A stretch of 64,000 nt of DNA, from contig CM068385.1 in NCBI GenBank assembly GCA_034770075.1, positions 74,640,272 to 74,704,271 on the forward strand, given 5' to 3'. Under the pieces are notes generated by a model that saw only the letters and a program-made list of their open reading frames with translations, did not search any database and had not been told where the DNA came from. Within the stretch, counting starts at the first letter, position 1, and each line of letters starts with the position of its first letter. The stretch is from Aralia elata. Its lineage: Eukaryota; Streptophyta; Magnoliopsida; Apiales; Araliaceae. The position numbers were made by a program, and so were the translations under genes. Shown in pieces: positions 45,195 to 56,686 of the stretch.

Positions 45195-45335
45195 CGGGGA
45201 GAGGAATTCCTTCACAAAATTCTCGCCGGGGCGAGCTCCCGCCGGGGCGAGTTCTGGCCGGGGCGAGGACTTTCTTCACAAAATTCTCGCCGGGGCGAGG
45301 AATTCCTTTACAAAATTCTCGCGGGGGCGAGAATC
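45195..45335. repeat. CTCGCC-NN-GGCGAG palindrome array in LTR C
   Basis: Six motifs such as TCTCGCCGGGGCGAGCTC, CCGCCGGGGCGAGTTC, GGCCGGGGCGAGGAC and TCTCGCGGGGGCGAGAAT. Some are separated by near-identical TTCCTTCACAAAATTC spacers, so part of the array is a tandem duplication. Confidence 0.85.
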
Positions 45336-46611
45336 ACGAATTCCAGTTTCTGCAGTTCGCGAAGAACGCAGAAACAGGCCAAAATTTCCAATCTTGTTAT
45401 TCTAATCGTCAAATTAAACATACCCAGACATTATAATTTATCTATAATTGTTACCCAAGCCTTCTAGCATAATTCTAACAACTTAAATCACATAAATCAT
45501 GAATCTAAGAATCAAATTTGAGGTTTCTTATCAGTTTATCAAAGTTTCTACAATTTCCATAAAATCACACATAACAGGTTCATTATACAACCAAATTGAA
45601 CCGTTTAAATCTTGTTTCCTTCATTTATACATGCATAAACAAAATAAGTTATCAATTTAACCAATTAACATGCAAAATAATTTTTAATTTTATACATTCA
45701 AACCATGTTCGTACACTGTACTACTCTGTAACTTTCTGAATTCTCATATACACATACTTTCACAGATTAAATTACTCTAAATCATATATAAACCATATAA
45801 AACACATTTATGCATGCTTTCAAACATCTAATCATTAATTTATAAAATTTAGCCACAAAAATTTAGTTTACAGAGAATACAGAGAACTCAAAACAGACAT
45901 TCATGGAAGAACTTCAAAAAAATATAAATTAAAACTTAAATTAGAAGAATTACCTCCAATTAGGTGCTTAAACTATGCAAGAATTGAATGGGATCCTTCT
46001 CAACTTTCTAATTCTTCACAATTTCTCTCTTTTTCTCTCTGTATTGCTCTGACTTAGACTTAGGAAATAATAATAAAAGAATACGTGAATTGAATTTAGT
46101 CTGATGAGTGGGTGTCAGTTAATCCCATCATGGGTTAACTGACTCTAACCCCCTCTAAGGCTCTGTTTGGTAAGTCCTTATAAACTCTTCTTTTGGTTTA
46201 TTTAAATAAATAGCTTATTATATAGTTTCATGTCACACTTTAATCAACTAAATAATCTTACTAAAATCAAATAAATAAAATAGAATAATTCTACATTAAA
46301 TCACATGGTCATATAAATAAAATTATCATTTATTAATAATGACAAATTATTAAATCTCTAATTAATAATTAAATTAATTAGAAATAACATTATACTTATT
46401 TAAACAGTGCATTTAATCAAATAAATTTAATTAAACACATACTTTAAATATAAAAATTCTTCACATTAATATAATTAATGTAACACATATAATTAAATTA
46501 ATCTACCACAAATTCATCAATTAATCAATTAATTCAACAATCAAATCATCGAAAAATATTTATTCAATCAATAAATATTCAAATTAAGTTACAAGATTCT
46601 TGTTTGTCACA

Positions 46612-47343
46612 CATAGTCTCTAACAAGGTGAAAGCTTCATCAAAATTCTTATTCATAAGTGCTCCCCCCGCAGCGGCATCTATACTTGATCGAGTGTTAC
46701 TACTCAATCCATTGTAGAATGTCTGAACCTGCAGCCACTTGGGTAATCCATGATGTGGACATCTTCTCAATAACTCCTTGAACCTTTCCCAAGCCTCGTA
46801 CAGTGACTCTCCATGGCTTTGCTCAAAAGTAGAGATATCGTTTCGCAACATAGCAGACTTAGCCGGCGGAAAGAATTTTGCTAGGAATTTCTGAGCCAAG
46901 TCATCCCAAGTTGTGATGGACCCCGGTGGAAGTGAGTGCAACCAACTCTTTGCTTTATCCCTTAGTGTAAACAGAAACAGACGTAATTTCACGGCATCAT
47001 CAGTTACATTGGGATATTTGAATGTATCACAAATCTCAAGAAAGCTAACCAAGTGTTCATTAGGATCATCGTTGGCTAATCCCCCAAACTGTACCGCATT
47101 CTGAATCATCTGAATTATACCCGGCCTGATCTCGAAGGAATTAGTAGTGATGGCTGGCCTCGTGATGCTTGACTTGATTTCATCAATCTTAGGCATGGCA
47201 TATTCCCTCAATGATTTCAGTTCCTCGTTAGCCATTTTTTCTTTCTCGATTGTCGCACGACAAAACTTTCTTAACTTGCGTAACTTGTTTTCAAGATCGT
47301 CCTCACTCTGCACAAGTTCCGGCTGCTTTGATCGTGTTTGCAT
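46612..47343 (-). pseudogene. Y1 gag, N-terminal part
   Basis: Starts MQTRSKQPELVQSEDDLENK; the likely start is at 47341-47343, as basic MxTRS starts are usual for Athila Gag. Gag core: SFLEICDTFKYPNVTDDAVK, KAKSWLHSLPPGSITTWDDL, AQKFLAKFFPPAKSAML and SLYEAWERFKELLRRCPHHG. Ends at LLETM, where LTR C is inserted. Confidence 0.9.
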
Positions 47344-47444
47344 AAACGAACCGAGATCACCTGAAACATGAAGTAACAAGAAAAACAATGTTTAACTAAA
47401 ACTGAGTTAATTAAATTAAAACTTGAAATTATAGACACAATTGT

Positions 47445-47462
47445 TCCCCGGCAACGGCGCCA
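47445..47462 (-). promoter_or_regulatory. Y1 primer binding site (tRNA-Asp, exact)
   Basis: Plus strand TCCCCGGCAACGGCGCCA, as I know the 3' end of plant tRNA-Asp with CCA. Six bases from the LTR. Confidence 0.95.
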
Positions 47463-47468
47463 AAAACT

Positions 47469-48825
47469 TGTTTGCCTAAATCTATACTAGCAAAATACGC
47501 AAGTATACGCAGTCCACAAGTAATAAAGTGAAAGTAGAGTATCGTCCCACAGAGAAGAACTGAATTTATAAAGACAATTTCCAATTCTAAATCAAATCAA
47601 TTTTAGCAAACAAATAATCAATGATTTCTGAAATTTTGAATTTAACTAATTAATTCTAAATTAAATTACTACCACTAATTTAAAAACAGATTTTTAAAGA
47701 CTTAAGACTATAACTTCACTTAATGCTTTACTTTGCTCAACAAACTTCCCTTTTTATCATGCTAATTGTTTTGGATTGTTAACCAAGAACTCATCACTAT
47801 TTATGACCATCTCTCAATGTTTCATAAACAACTCAACTCAAATCCACAATTGATAGACTCAAGTTAATCACCCTAGATAACCAATTCACTATATTTCTAT
47901 ATGAATTACAATTAAAGAGGATTTAAGTCCAGGTTCCCTGTTAGATTACATGCGGTGAATAGGTATATCTCTATCCTAAACACAAACACATGCTATTATG
48001 GTCAGATCTAATTCTATACTTCATCTCTTGAGTTCATGTAGATTATCCCAGTAATTATTGGCCAGATAATTAAGCAATTTAGCATAAACCATAATAGACA
48101 ATCCAAAGTAATTAATCATAATAATCCAGGAAGCATGTCGTTCAAAACTACGCAATAAGATCCATTATAGCCTTAAAAAGAAATTTAGTTCATAATTAAA
48201 CTAGAAATCATCATCCACAAGTTTAATAACATTCAAAAGTTCAGAGTAAAAAGAAGAGGAAGGAAGAAAACTCTGCAAAGTAATCCTTGAATCTCTATCT
48301 TGCTCCTCCTTGCTTTCTTTCTGCTATTAGCTTGCTTCAAGTCTTCTCCAATTGCTCTAAACTAGGATTTTCTAATGATAAGTTCAACAACCTTGAAATT
48401 AACTTAAAACAACTATTTATAGTATCTGATAAAAACCCTAATTAATTACAAAGTATCAAATCCCATTACAAATCATATTCGCTTGAACTGCTGAAAAAAG
48501 TCAACTTTGCCCCTTCTCGAACCGGCGCGACCGTGCTTGGAAAAGGCTTGTGTGACGCGCGGCCGCGCTACCCTGGTAGCCAAATTTTTTCAAGTTCTGG
48601 AGACAGGCGCGGCCGCGCTGCCTCCTAGTTCATTTTGGACGCGGCCGCGCTGCACCAATTTTACAGCAACTCAGCAACTGCAACAGCAAAATCAATCCAA
48701 CTCTCGCTAAACCAATTCCCAACATGTGCAACTTACAAAAACACATAAAATGCATGAAAAGTAACTATAGACCATGGAAATAGACAATAATCCGCGTTCA
48801 TTGGCATCCGATTCGTAGGTATAAA
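47469..48825 (-). repeat. Y1 5' LTR, truncated at the duplication junction
   Basis: Begins TGTTTGCCTAAATC and follows the Y2 3' LTR closely up to GGTATAAA (48818-48825), where it joins copia sequence; the final CCTACTTATCA is missing. It has four GC palindromes (48520-48655): GGCGCGACCGTGCTT, CGCGCGGCCGCGCTA, GGCGCGGCCGCGCTG and GACGCGGCCGCGCTG. Confidence 0.9.
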
Positions 48826-49563
48826 ACCTTGACTCATCCAATGGTTTTGTAAATACATCAGCAAGCTGATTTTCAGTTGGAATATAGCTTAATGAAATGT
48901 TGCCATTTTGCACATGATCTCTAATGAAATGAGATCTTAAATCTATGTGCTTGGTTCTTAAGTGCATGACAGGATTATGAGTTATAGCAATAGCACTGGT
49001 ATTATCACAATGTATAGGAATAGATTTAAACTCAAACCCATAGTCAGCTAGCTGATTTTTCATCCTAAAGGATTTGTGCACAGCAACTGCCGGCTGCAAT
49101 GTATTCAGCCTCTGCTGTTGAGGTTGATACTGAGTTTTGCTTTTGCTAAACCAATAGACAAGTCTACTTCCAAGTAATTGACATGTTCCACTTGTGATCT
49201 TTCTATCGATTTTACAACCTGCATAATTAGCATCTGAGTATCCTGTTAGATCAAAGGGTGACTCCTTATGATACCAAAGTCTTAAGCTAGGAGTGCCCTT
49301 CAGATACCTGAAAATCCTTTTTACAGCCATTAAATGTGATTCTTTGGGATTAGCTTGAAATCTAGCACAAATACAAGTGGCAAACATGATATCTGGTCTG
49401 CTAGCTGTTAAGTATAGGAGAGAGCCTATCATACCTCTGTATTGAGTAATATCAATACTTTTACCTTTCTCATCTTTGTCAAGCTTGGTTGCAGGTGCCA
49501 TGGGAGTTTTCATGATGGTGGCTGAATCCATGCCGTACTTCTTTAATAAGTCTTTAATGTATT
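48824..49563 (-). pseudogene. H fragment, copy 2: reverse transcriptase end and RNase H
   Basis: Uninterrupted by B and E2. Contains MDSATIMKTPMAPATKLDKD, RGMIGSLLYLTASRPDIMFA, FRYLKGTPSLRLWYHKES, the RNase H block GYSDANYAGCKIDRKITSG, and LADVFTKPLDESRF. A short frameshift lies between KTQY and MKNQLAD (49075-49150). After DESRF the frame runs into the reversed Y1 LTR, giving a chimeric C-terminus that starts at the duplication junction. Confidence 0.88.
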
Positions 49564-50157
49564 TGTGACAACCCGGATCTTTAGAAATTATTAAATAAGA
49601 ATTTAATAAATAAAATTCTTATTATGAGACGTTTTGAGTTTGAGTATGTGTATATGTGTGTTTCATATTGTGAAATATGTGGTTCGGTGTGAAGGAAATT
49701 ATATATTCATGTATTTGGAAAAAAATAGTTTAATAGTTAATTAAACCATTGAAAAGATTAAATGAAATTGTCATGAAAAAGAAATTAATTGAATAATATT
49801 AATTAATTTAATTAAGTTAAAATTATATTGGGAAATAATATAAATTGATTGTTATGTCTTGTGGACAATGAAAATTATTTTGAATTAAGTTTCATAAATA
49901 ATGTGAGTGATTCACTTAATTAAAATAGTGAATTGATGTGAATACATTTGTGTGTGAAGTGTTGGTGCGTATTTTAGTACGCTAATGTGATGTGAATATT
50001 ATAATTTAATTAAATAATTAAATTAGAGGATTAATATTTTATTGAATAAAATGATTTATTTAATAAAATTTTAGTTGGCTAAATTGAATTATAATTTGGT
50101 CAGTAAGATTTTAATTGAAATTATTAATAAGTTTAATTAGATTTATTAATATAATAC
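49564..50157 (+). mobile_element. F2: copy 2 of the partial LTR F
   Basis: Begins TGTGACAACCCGGATCTTTAG after H sequence and is cut by the G2 LTR at 50157. Closely matches F1. Confidence 0.65.
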
Positions 50158-51901
50158 TGTTTGTCGATTTAGCAATCAATAAATACGTGCAAGTGTACAC
50201 GATCAACAAGTAATAAAGTGATAAGAGAGTGTCGAACCCATAGAGAATTATTTAATAATAATTACCAAATACTAACTCATAATCAAATTAATTTTATTTA
50301 AACAATTCGATAAAAGATTTTGAATTTTGAAAATAAAGTACTAAACTAACTAATCACGAATTGAATTCAGATAAAAAGGCTTAAGATTACAATTTCCCTT
50401 AATGTTTCACTTAAATTAATACACTTCCTGTTAAGTTATATTAATTATTCTGGATTGTTAATCAAGAACTCATCAATATTTATAACCATCTCTCGATGTA
50501 TCATAAACGAATCAACTTAAATCCACAAAAGATAGAATTAAGATGAACACCCTAGTTAACTAATTCACTATATCTCTATGTGAATTACAATTAAAAAGGA
50601 TTTAAAGCTCAGGTTCTCTTTCAGATTACATGCGGCATATAGGTATATCTCTATCCTAAATACAAATTATGAATTCCATCATATGCAGAAAACACAATCA
50701 CATGCTACTATGATTAGGTCTAAATCTATAATCCCTCTCTCGAGTTCATATAGATTACCACGATAATTGTTGATCAGACAATTAAGTAATTAATCACAAA
50801 TCTTAATAGACAATCCGATAATAATCAACAATAATTAACAAGGAAGCATATCAATAAAAGCTACGCAATAAGTTCCATTGTAATCTTAAAAAGAAATTAG
50901 TTCATAATTGAATTAAAATCCATAATCCACAATTGATAAAGCATTCAAGAATACAAAATAAGAGGTAGAGAAGAGAATAAAATCTGTAGACGCAATCCTT
51001 GAGTCTCTCATTCAGCTCCTTAATTGAATCCTTTGTGCTCTTGCAATTGTTTCAAAGCCTCCATCTCTTTCTACTAAACTAGGATTAGGAAAAAGTAACA
51101 AGATCTCCTCTATTCTATGCTTCATATCATGTATTTATAGGTTCTAGTTAAAGTCCTAAACCAATTAGAAGTTACAATCCTTGTTTCATTCAAGTTGGGT
51201 CAAAAATAAGCTTTTCAATAACCCGACGCAGCGCGGCCGCGCCCATATTTGGCCTAGGAAGCAGCGCGGCCGCGCCCAAGTGCCAGAAATCATGTTTTTC
51301 ACTCTGCAGACCAGCGCGGCCGCGCCCAAAATACACTTGGAACCAGCGCGACCGCGCCCGACAAAATTCTGCTCGGACGTCTGTTGATAAATTGGTCATA
51401 ACCTTTGATCCTGGAGGAGTTACGGGCCTGCCACCTATCAAATCGAAGCTCTCGACGAGACCTACAACTTTCATTCTTTGCGAATTGAGAGATTCAGATT
51501 GGAGCAAAGTCGAAATTGGGCTTGAAGTGAGTGCTATGCAAATGACAACTCCAAACTTTGAGGTTCAACATCCGTTGGGAAAACGATCATTACTTTCTCA
51601 TTCGAACTCCGATTGTGATGATTCAAGATGTTCCGGAAAGCTAAGGAGTAGCTCTACAATACAATCCAAGTTCCAAACCAATAACATGCATCCAACCTAG
51701 TGTTAAAAGCCCTGCAATCTTCCCTTCTTGCGTCTGCTTGCTTATTGTACTCCAAAAGATGTTCGTATCGCGTTTCCTTGCTCATTCCTACAAAATAACA
51801 TAAAAACACTATAAACATCTAATACCAACTTAAAATACTTAAGAACTCATAAATTATCAAGTCAAACGTACTCAATTTATAGATGTAAAACCCACTCATC
51901 A
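50158..51901 (-). repeat. G2 3' LTR
   Basis: 1744 bp, same ends as G1. The four GC palindromes (51230-51360) are three intact and one AGCGCGACCGCGCCC. Confidence 0.88.
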
Positions 51902-53279
51902 AATACCCCCAAACTTAAATCTTTGCTTGTCCTCAAGCAAACACTAAGAACAACAACTATAACAACTAATTCGAAATAACAACTCACACGACTCGAGTAA
52001 TGAATCAATACAAATTTGCATAATAGCCTCAAAGATTTCTTCTAATGTTAACTCAAGAAAAAATTCCGAAAACATGCAAAGCCTAAAATTTCAACCTAAT
52101 TATCAGTTCCACAACTACGCATGATCCTTTAAGTGCGTGTGTGTGCATCTAACTGTTCAACTAGCCATGACTCACACTAGATCATATAATCAAATACTCA
52201 TAAAAGATTTTCAAATCAACTCTAAAAACCTGCTTTCACATCAATCTCCGCTAATAAAAGCAAAACATAAAATTTAGAGGATCAAAAGGATATTTCATAC
52301 ATTAAAGCACACTTGAACCCTTCCCAAGTATTTCAAAACACAAATTTTATTTTATTTTTTCTTTCCTTTTTAGTGAGTGCGTTTTACGCTTCATCTCACT
52401 TCCCATTGAACGAGTGCGTTTTACGCTCCCTCTCGTTTTCTCTCGCACGAGTGCGTTTTACGCTCCTTCTCATGCTTGTGTTTATGGGTGCGTGTGTTTT
52501 ACGCTCCATCTCAACCCACTACATGATTCATCATTCTAACTCAGGAAGGTTTCACAATTTTCAAAATTTTCAATAACCCAAGATTTCCCCCAAACTTATG
52601 TTAATGCCTAAATTTCGCTTTGAATGATGCTCAAACAAGATTTTAAAGTTTTAATGATATCTTTCACAAGTATTCAACCAAATTTTTTTCCTTAAGACAC
52701 AACTAGCTAAACAGATGGATATGTGCTTTGAAGTTCAAAAAGATCACAAATAGTGTAAACCCAACTCATAAGTCAATATAAACTAAGCATGCTTCTCAAC
52801 TTCACAAGAGTTAAAAAAATTAATCCATTTTTTTCTTATCATTGGCCATAATCAAATTCAAATCAAACCATTGCTCACCTATCCTAAAAGCATACTAACT
52901 AAGATGCAACCTTAATAAACTAAAATAAATAACACAAAACAAGACCACACCCCCAAACTTAAACCAGACATTGTCTTCAATGGCTAAAATAGGAAAAAGT
53001 AAAGTAGAGGACTTCCCTGAAAATATAGCAATCTTCCTCCTTGTCCGCTAAGTCTGAAGAATAGGCTAAGCGCATTGGAATGAATAAGACATTGCACTTG
53101 AATTGGACTTGAATAACCTATAAACACCTTAGAAGCAAGTTTATTAAATCCTAATAAATGTAAATTTATTAACTACTATGAAACCTAATAAAATAAATAA
53201 AACTAAAAACTAAAAATTAAACTTGGGTTGCCTCCCAAGAAGCGCTTGTTTTATAGTCTCAGCCTGACTGCTTCAATTT

Positions 53280-54017
53280 CTATCCAATTCCCCTTCGAAA
53301 ATTGAGGAACCCTCCATCCATTAATAACCATGTAACTTTTGAAGGTTTTGCTGCAGTAGGGGCCATTGTTTCAAAGTCACCTAGTTTGCTTTTTGTAGAT
53401 AGGTTCCTAATTACGACTGTCCAATAGCTAGGTGCTTCATCCGTTGTGTTCGTGATTAGATTGGGGCATTGAATCTTGTCAAACACTACATGCTCTTCTT
53501 CTATCTCCTCTCTCTCATCCCACCACGGTTGTAATGTAGTCTTAGCTCTCATGTTATAAAGAGCTTTCCCAAGGACATGACTACCAAGTGGATACGGTTT
53601 TGCAAAACTGACTGGATTCTTGAACTTTGGTGGGGAAGGCACTTGGGGCACTAACAGAATCGGCTCATCAGCGTTGGAACTCAAGGCTAGATCTTCTTTG
53701 GCTTTAGTTTCCTGGTCCCCACTCATCTCTCGTCTTTCGATATCTTATGGCTCATACAGTTGCAGATTTGGTTCGGGCTCACCATCAGCTTCAGATTCCA
53801 TGTCATAAAGCCAAGTGTTTTGAGGACAGTTGTTCAAGGCTTTGAACATTTGATCTATCTGATTCTGAATATTTTGAATTGACATCTCTTGATTAATCCT
53901 CCTCTCCTCATTTGATGCTACGAACTTGAACCACAATTCCTCTAATCTTGAATTATCTGTTTCAGGTTCGGAATCCATGTATTGAGGACTATTGGTTGAG
54001 GTATTGATGAGTTGTTG
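53280..54017 (-). pseudogene. G2 ORF of unknown function
   Basis: As in G1 but with a stop near 53745 (CAA to TAA relative to G1 in EPQDIERQE). The C-terminal 148 residues are otherwise the same as in G1. Confidence 0.55.
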
Positions 54018-55406
54018 TTTGCCTAAATTTATACTAGCAAAATACGCAAGTATACGCAGTCCACAAGTAATAAAGTGAAAGTAGAGTATCGTCCCACAGA
54101 GAAGAACTGAATTTATAAAGACAATTTCCAATTCTAAATCAAATCAATTTTAGCAAACAAATAATGAATGATTTCTGAAGTTTTGAATTTAACTAATTAA
54201 TTCTAAATTAAATTACTACCACTAATTTAAAAACAGATTTTTAAAGACTTAAGACTATAACTTCACTTAATGCTTTACTTTGCTCAACAAACTTCCCTTT
54301 TTATCATGCTAATTGTTTTGGATTGTTAACCAAGAACTCATCACTATTTATGACCTCTCAATGTTTCATAAACAACTCAACTCAAATCCACAATTGATAG
54401 ACTCAAGTTAATCACCCTAGATAACTAATTCACTATATTTCTATGTGAATTACAATTAAAGAGGATTTAAGTCCAGGTTCCCTGTTAGATTACATGCGGT
54501 GAATAGGTATATCTCTATCCTAAACACAAATTATGAATTCCATCAACAGCAGAATACACAAACACATGCTATTATGGTCAGATCTAATTCTATACTTCAT
54601 CTCTTGAGTTCATGTAGATTATCCCAGTAATTATTGGCCAGATAATTAAGCAATTTAGCATAAACCATAATAGAAAATCCAAAGTAATTAATCATAATAA
54701 TCCAGGAAGCATGTCGTTCAAAACTACGCAATAAGATCCATTATAGCCTTAAAAAGAAATTTAGTTCATAATTAAACTAGAAATCATCATCCACAAGTTT
54801 AATAACATTCAAAAGTTCAGAGTAAAAAGAAGAGGAAGGAAGAAAACTCTGCAAAGTAATCCAATCTCTATCTTGCTCCTCCTTGCTTTCTTTCTGCTAT
54901 TAGCTTGCTTCAAGTCTTCTCCAATTGCTCTAAACTAGGGTTTTCTAATGATAAGTTCAACAACCTTGAAATTAACTTAAAACAACTATTTATAGTATCT
55001 GATAAAAACCCTAATTAATTATAAAGTATCAAATCCCATTACAAATCAAATTCGCTTGAACTGCTGAAAAAAAGTCAACTTTGCCCCTTCTCGAACCGGC
55101 GCGGCCGCGCTTGGAAAAGGCTTGTGTGGCGCGCGGCCGCGCTACCCTGGCAGCTAAATTTTTTCAAGTTCTGGAGACAGGCGCGGCCGCGCTGCCTCCT
55201 AGTTCATTTTGGGCACGGCCGCGCTGCACCAATTTTACAGCAACTCAGTAACTGAAACAGCAAAATCAATCCAACTCTCGCCAAACCAATTCCCAACATG
55301 TGCAACTTACAAAAACACATAAAATGCATGAAAAGTAACTACAAACCATGGAAATAGACAATAATCCGCGTTCATTGGCATCCGATTCGTAGGTATAAAC
55401 CTACTT
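54018..55406 (-). repeat. Y2 3' LTR, full length
   Basis: 1389 bp, TGTTTGCCTAAATT...AAACCTACTTATCA, followed by the polypurine tract AATTCCCCCAAACTTAAAC. Contains four GC palindromes (55097-55222). The best reference for the intact LTR. Confidence 0.92.
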
Positions 55407-56156
55407 ATCAAATTCCCCCAAACTTAAACTATTACTTGTTCCCAAGCAACACAATGCAATACAACTAGCACAATGTAACACAATGCCATGAATGCACTAA
55501 TAACTACCATGCCTAAGAATCCAGCCAATAGCCATTACGAATCTTAACCAATAGCCTCAGAGATATCAACAACTAACTTGAAACAGTAAATCCAGTCAAT
55601 AGTAACTAATAATCCCAATCAATCGAACAATATACACCTATCATCACCCAAGTTATGCGTATGTGTTCATTAATCAATTTAACTAGCCAAAGTTCAAAAT
55701 ATAGCCACATAACCAACTCTATAACAAGAATAATCTATTTTCAATTCAATTCAAGCAAATACAACAAATCCAACCAAAATTAAGCAAATACTGAGCAAGA
55801 GGGTTCTAATAAGGCTTATTTCTATCTTTATTCTTCTACGAGTGCGTTTTACGCTCCATCTCGTATTTATGCTTAACTGTGCAATGCCAAGTTCTCTTAG
55901 GCTTTTCAAAATCACCCATGTAGCGAGCGTTCAATTAATGACTCCCAAACCAGGCGGCTTTAGGGCACTAGGTGTTAAGACACCCCTAAGGATCTAATTA
56001 CTCGAGTGACAAAGGCCACAGAACCCAACTAGTCAACGCATTTATTGTTTTTTTATTTTTTTTTATTTTTTTATTTTTTTATTATTTAGCCTTAAAAAGA
56101 AACCCCCAAACTCAGCTTTTACCTTATTTCAGCCTTCCTTGTTAATTCACCTAACA

Positions 56157-56188
<32 letters not shown>

Positions 56189-56686
56189 CAATTCTCATGT
56201 AAAAGTCGATTATGCAACACTTTGAACCCCAGCAGTCAAATTAATCAAAATGTTTGTGCTATCCAATAACTCAAGTTATGACAGGCATAATTATTCTCAT
56301 GATCTAAATTATATCATCCCTAATGACCATCACACTGTCCAAGCTAACACAGAAAAACCCATCTCATCATTGGCCGAGCCAAAATCATACCAGCTAATCA
56401 CTTGGATTCATGCAGACAAACTAAATGCACCTAACACAACCAACCATGAGTCAACTATGCAAGATTCACAATGATATGCCACATACTAACAAACTAAATG
56501 CACCTAACACAACCAACCATGAGTCAACTATGCAAGATTCACAATGATATGCCACATACTAACAGAGATAATGCACAAAACTAATAAACATGTTAAACAA
56601 AAAAACCTAAAAGAACTCCCCCAAACTTAAAACAGATAATGCCCTCATTGAATAAAGCAGTAAAAGAAAAGGAAAGAGAAACTCCC
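55407..56686 (-). other. Y2 3' untranslated region
   Basis: Layout as in Y1: hairpin motif at 55839, T-rich tracts 56045-56090 and 56160-56185, a 73-bp tandem duplication from 56417 and 56490, and an internal polypurine tract near 56616. No gene. Confidence 0.7.

Larger units (their letters stand above)
43838..46611 (-). mobile_element. Solo LTR C, inserted in Y1 gag
   Basis: 2774 bp, plus-strand ends TGTGACACTCCTAAATCCGGG and TTGTTTGTCACA, with a 5-bp target duplication CATAG (43833-43837 and 46612-46616). The uninterrupted reading is in Y2 (LLETMAVNNYQW at 60035-60070). Related to A and B by end sequence, the TGCTCACCCTTGC motif (reverse, about 44169) and the Lys/Gly-rich frame. Contains a CTCGCC-type palindrome array. 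No internal domain, so a solo LTR. Confidence 0.92.
23523..48825 (+). repeat. Tandem duplication, copy 1
   Basis: The order H-F-G-Y of this stretch recurs at 48824 onward in the same orientation and with the same insertion junctions. Copy 1 additionally carries E2, B and C. Without them the unit is about 16.6 kb. Many 60-base stretches are identical between the copies (e.g. 33841-33900 and 53231-53290). Confidence 0.88.
34624..48825 (-). mobile_element. Y1: Athila-like gypsy element
   Basis: The most complete element here: 3' LTR 34624-35812, post-pol ORFs 37028-38196, integrase/RNase H/reverse transcriptase 39294-41885, protease 42325-42912, gag 43023-47343 (split by LTR C), an exact tRNA-Asp primer site 47445-47462 and 5' LTR 47469-48825. 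Target flank GTTGT (34619-34623). The 5' LTR lacks about its last 11 bases because of the duplication junction. Several stops make it non-autonomous. Confidence 0.92.
50158..54017 (-). mobile_element. G2: copy 2 of gypsy element G, 3' part
   Basis: LTR 50158-51901, polypurine tract AATACCCCCAAACTT (51902-51916), hairpin array 52374-52512, internal polypurine tract near 52947, TTGGG...CCCAA hairpin 53222-53239 and the unknown ORF. Cut at 54017 by Y2 at the same base as in G1. Confidence 0.85.

Noticed and set aside
45132..45467. Repeat-rich frame (FLHKILAGA-like) in LTR C
   Set aside because: It is the translation of the CTCGCC palindrome array, not a gene.
39294..47343. Y1 as an active autonomous element
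   Set aside because: Stops at 41571, 41904, 42601 and 43015, a frameshift near 42344, a 10-base deletion in the protease, LTR C in gag and a truncated 5' LTR.
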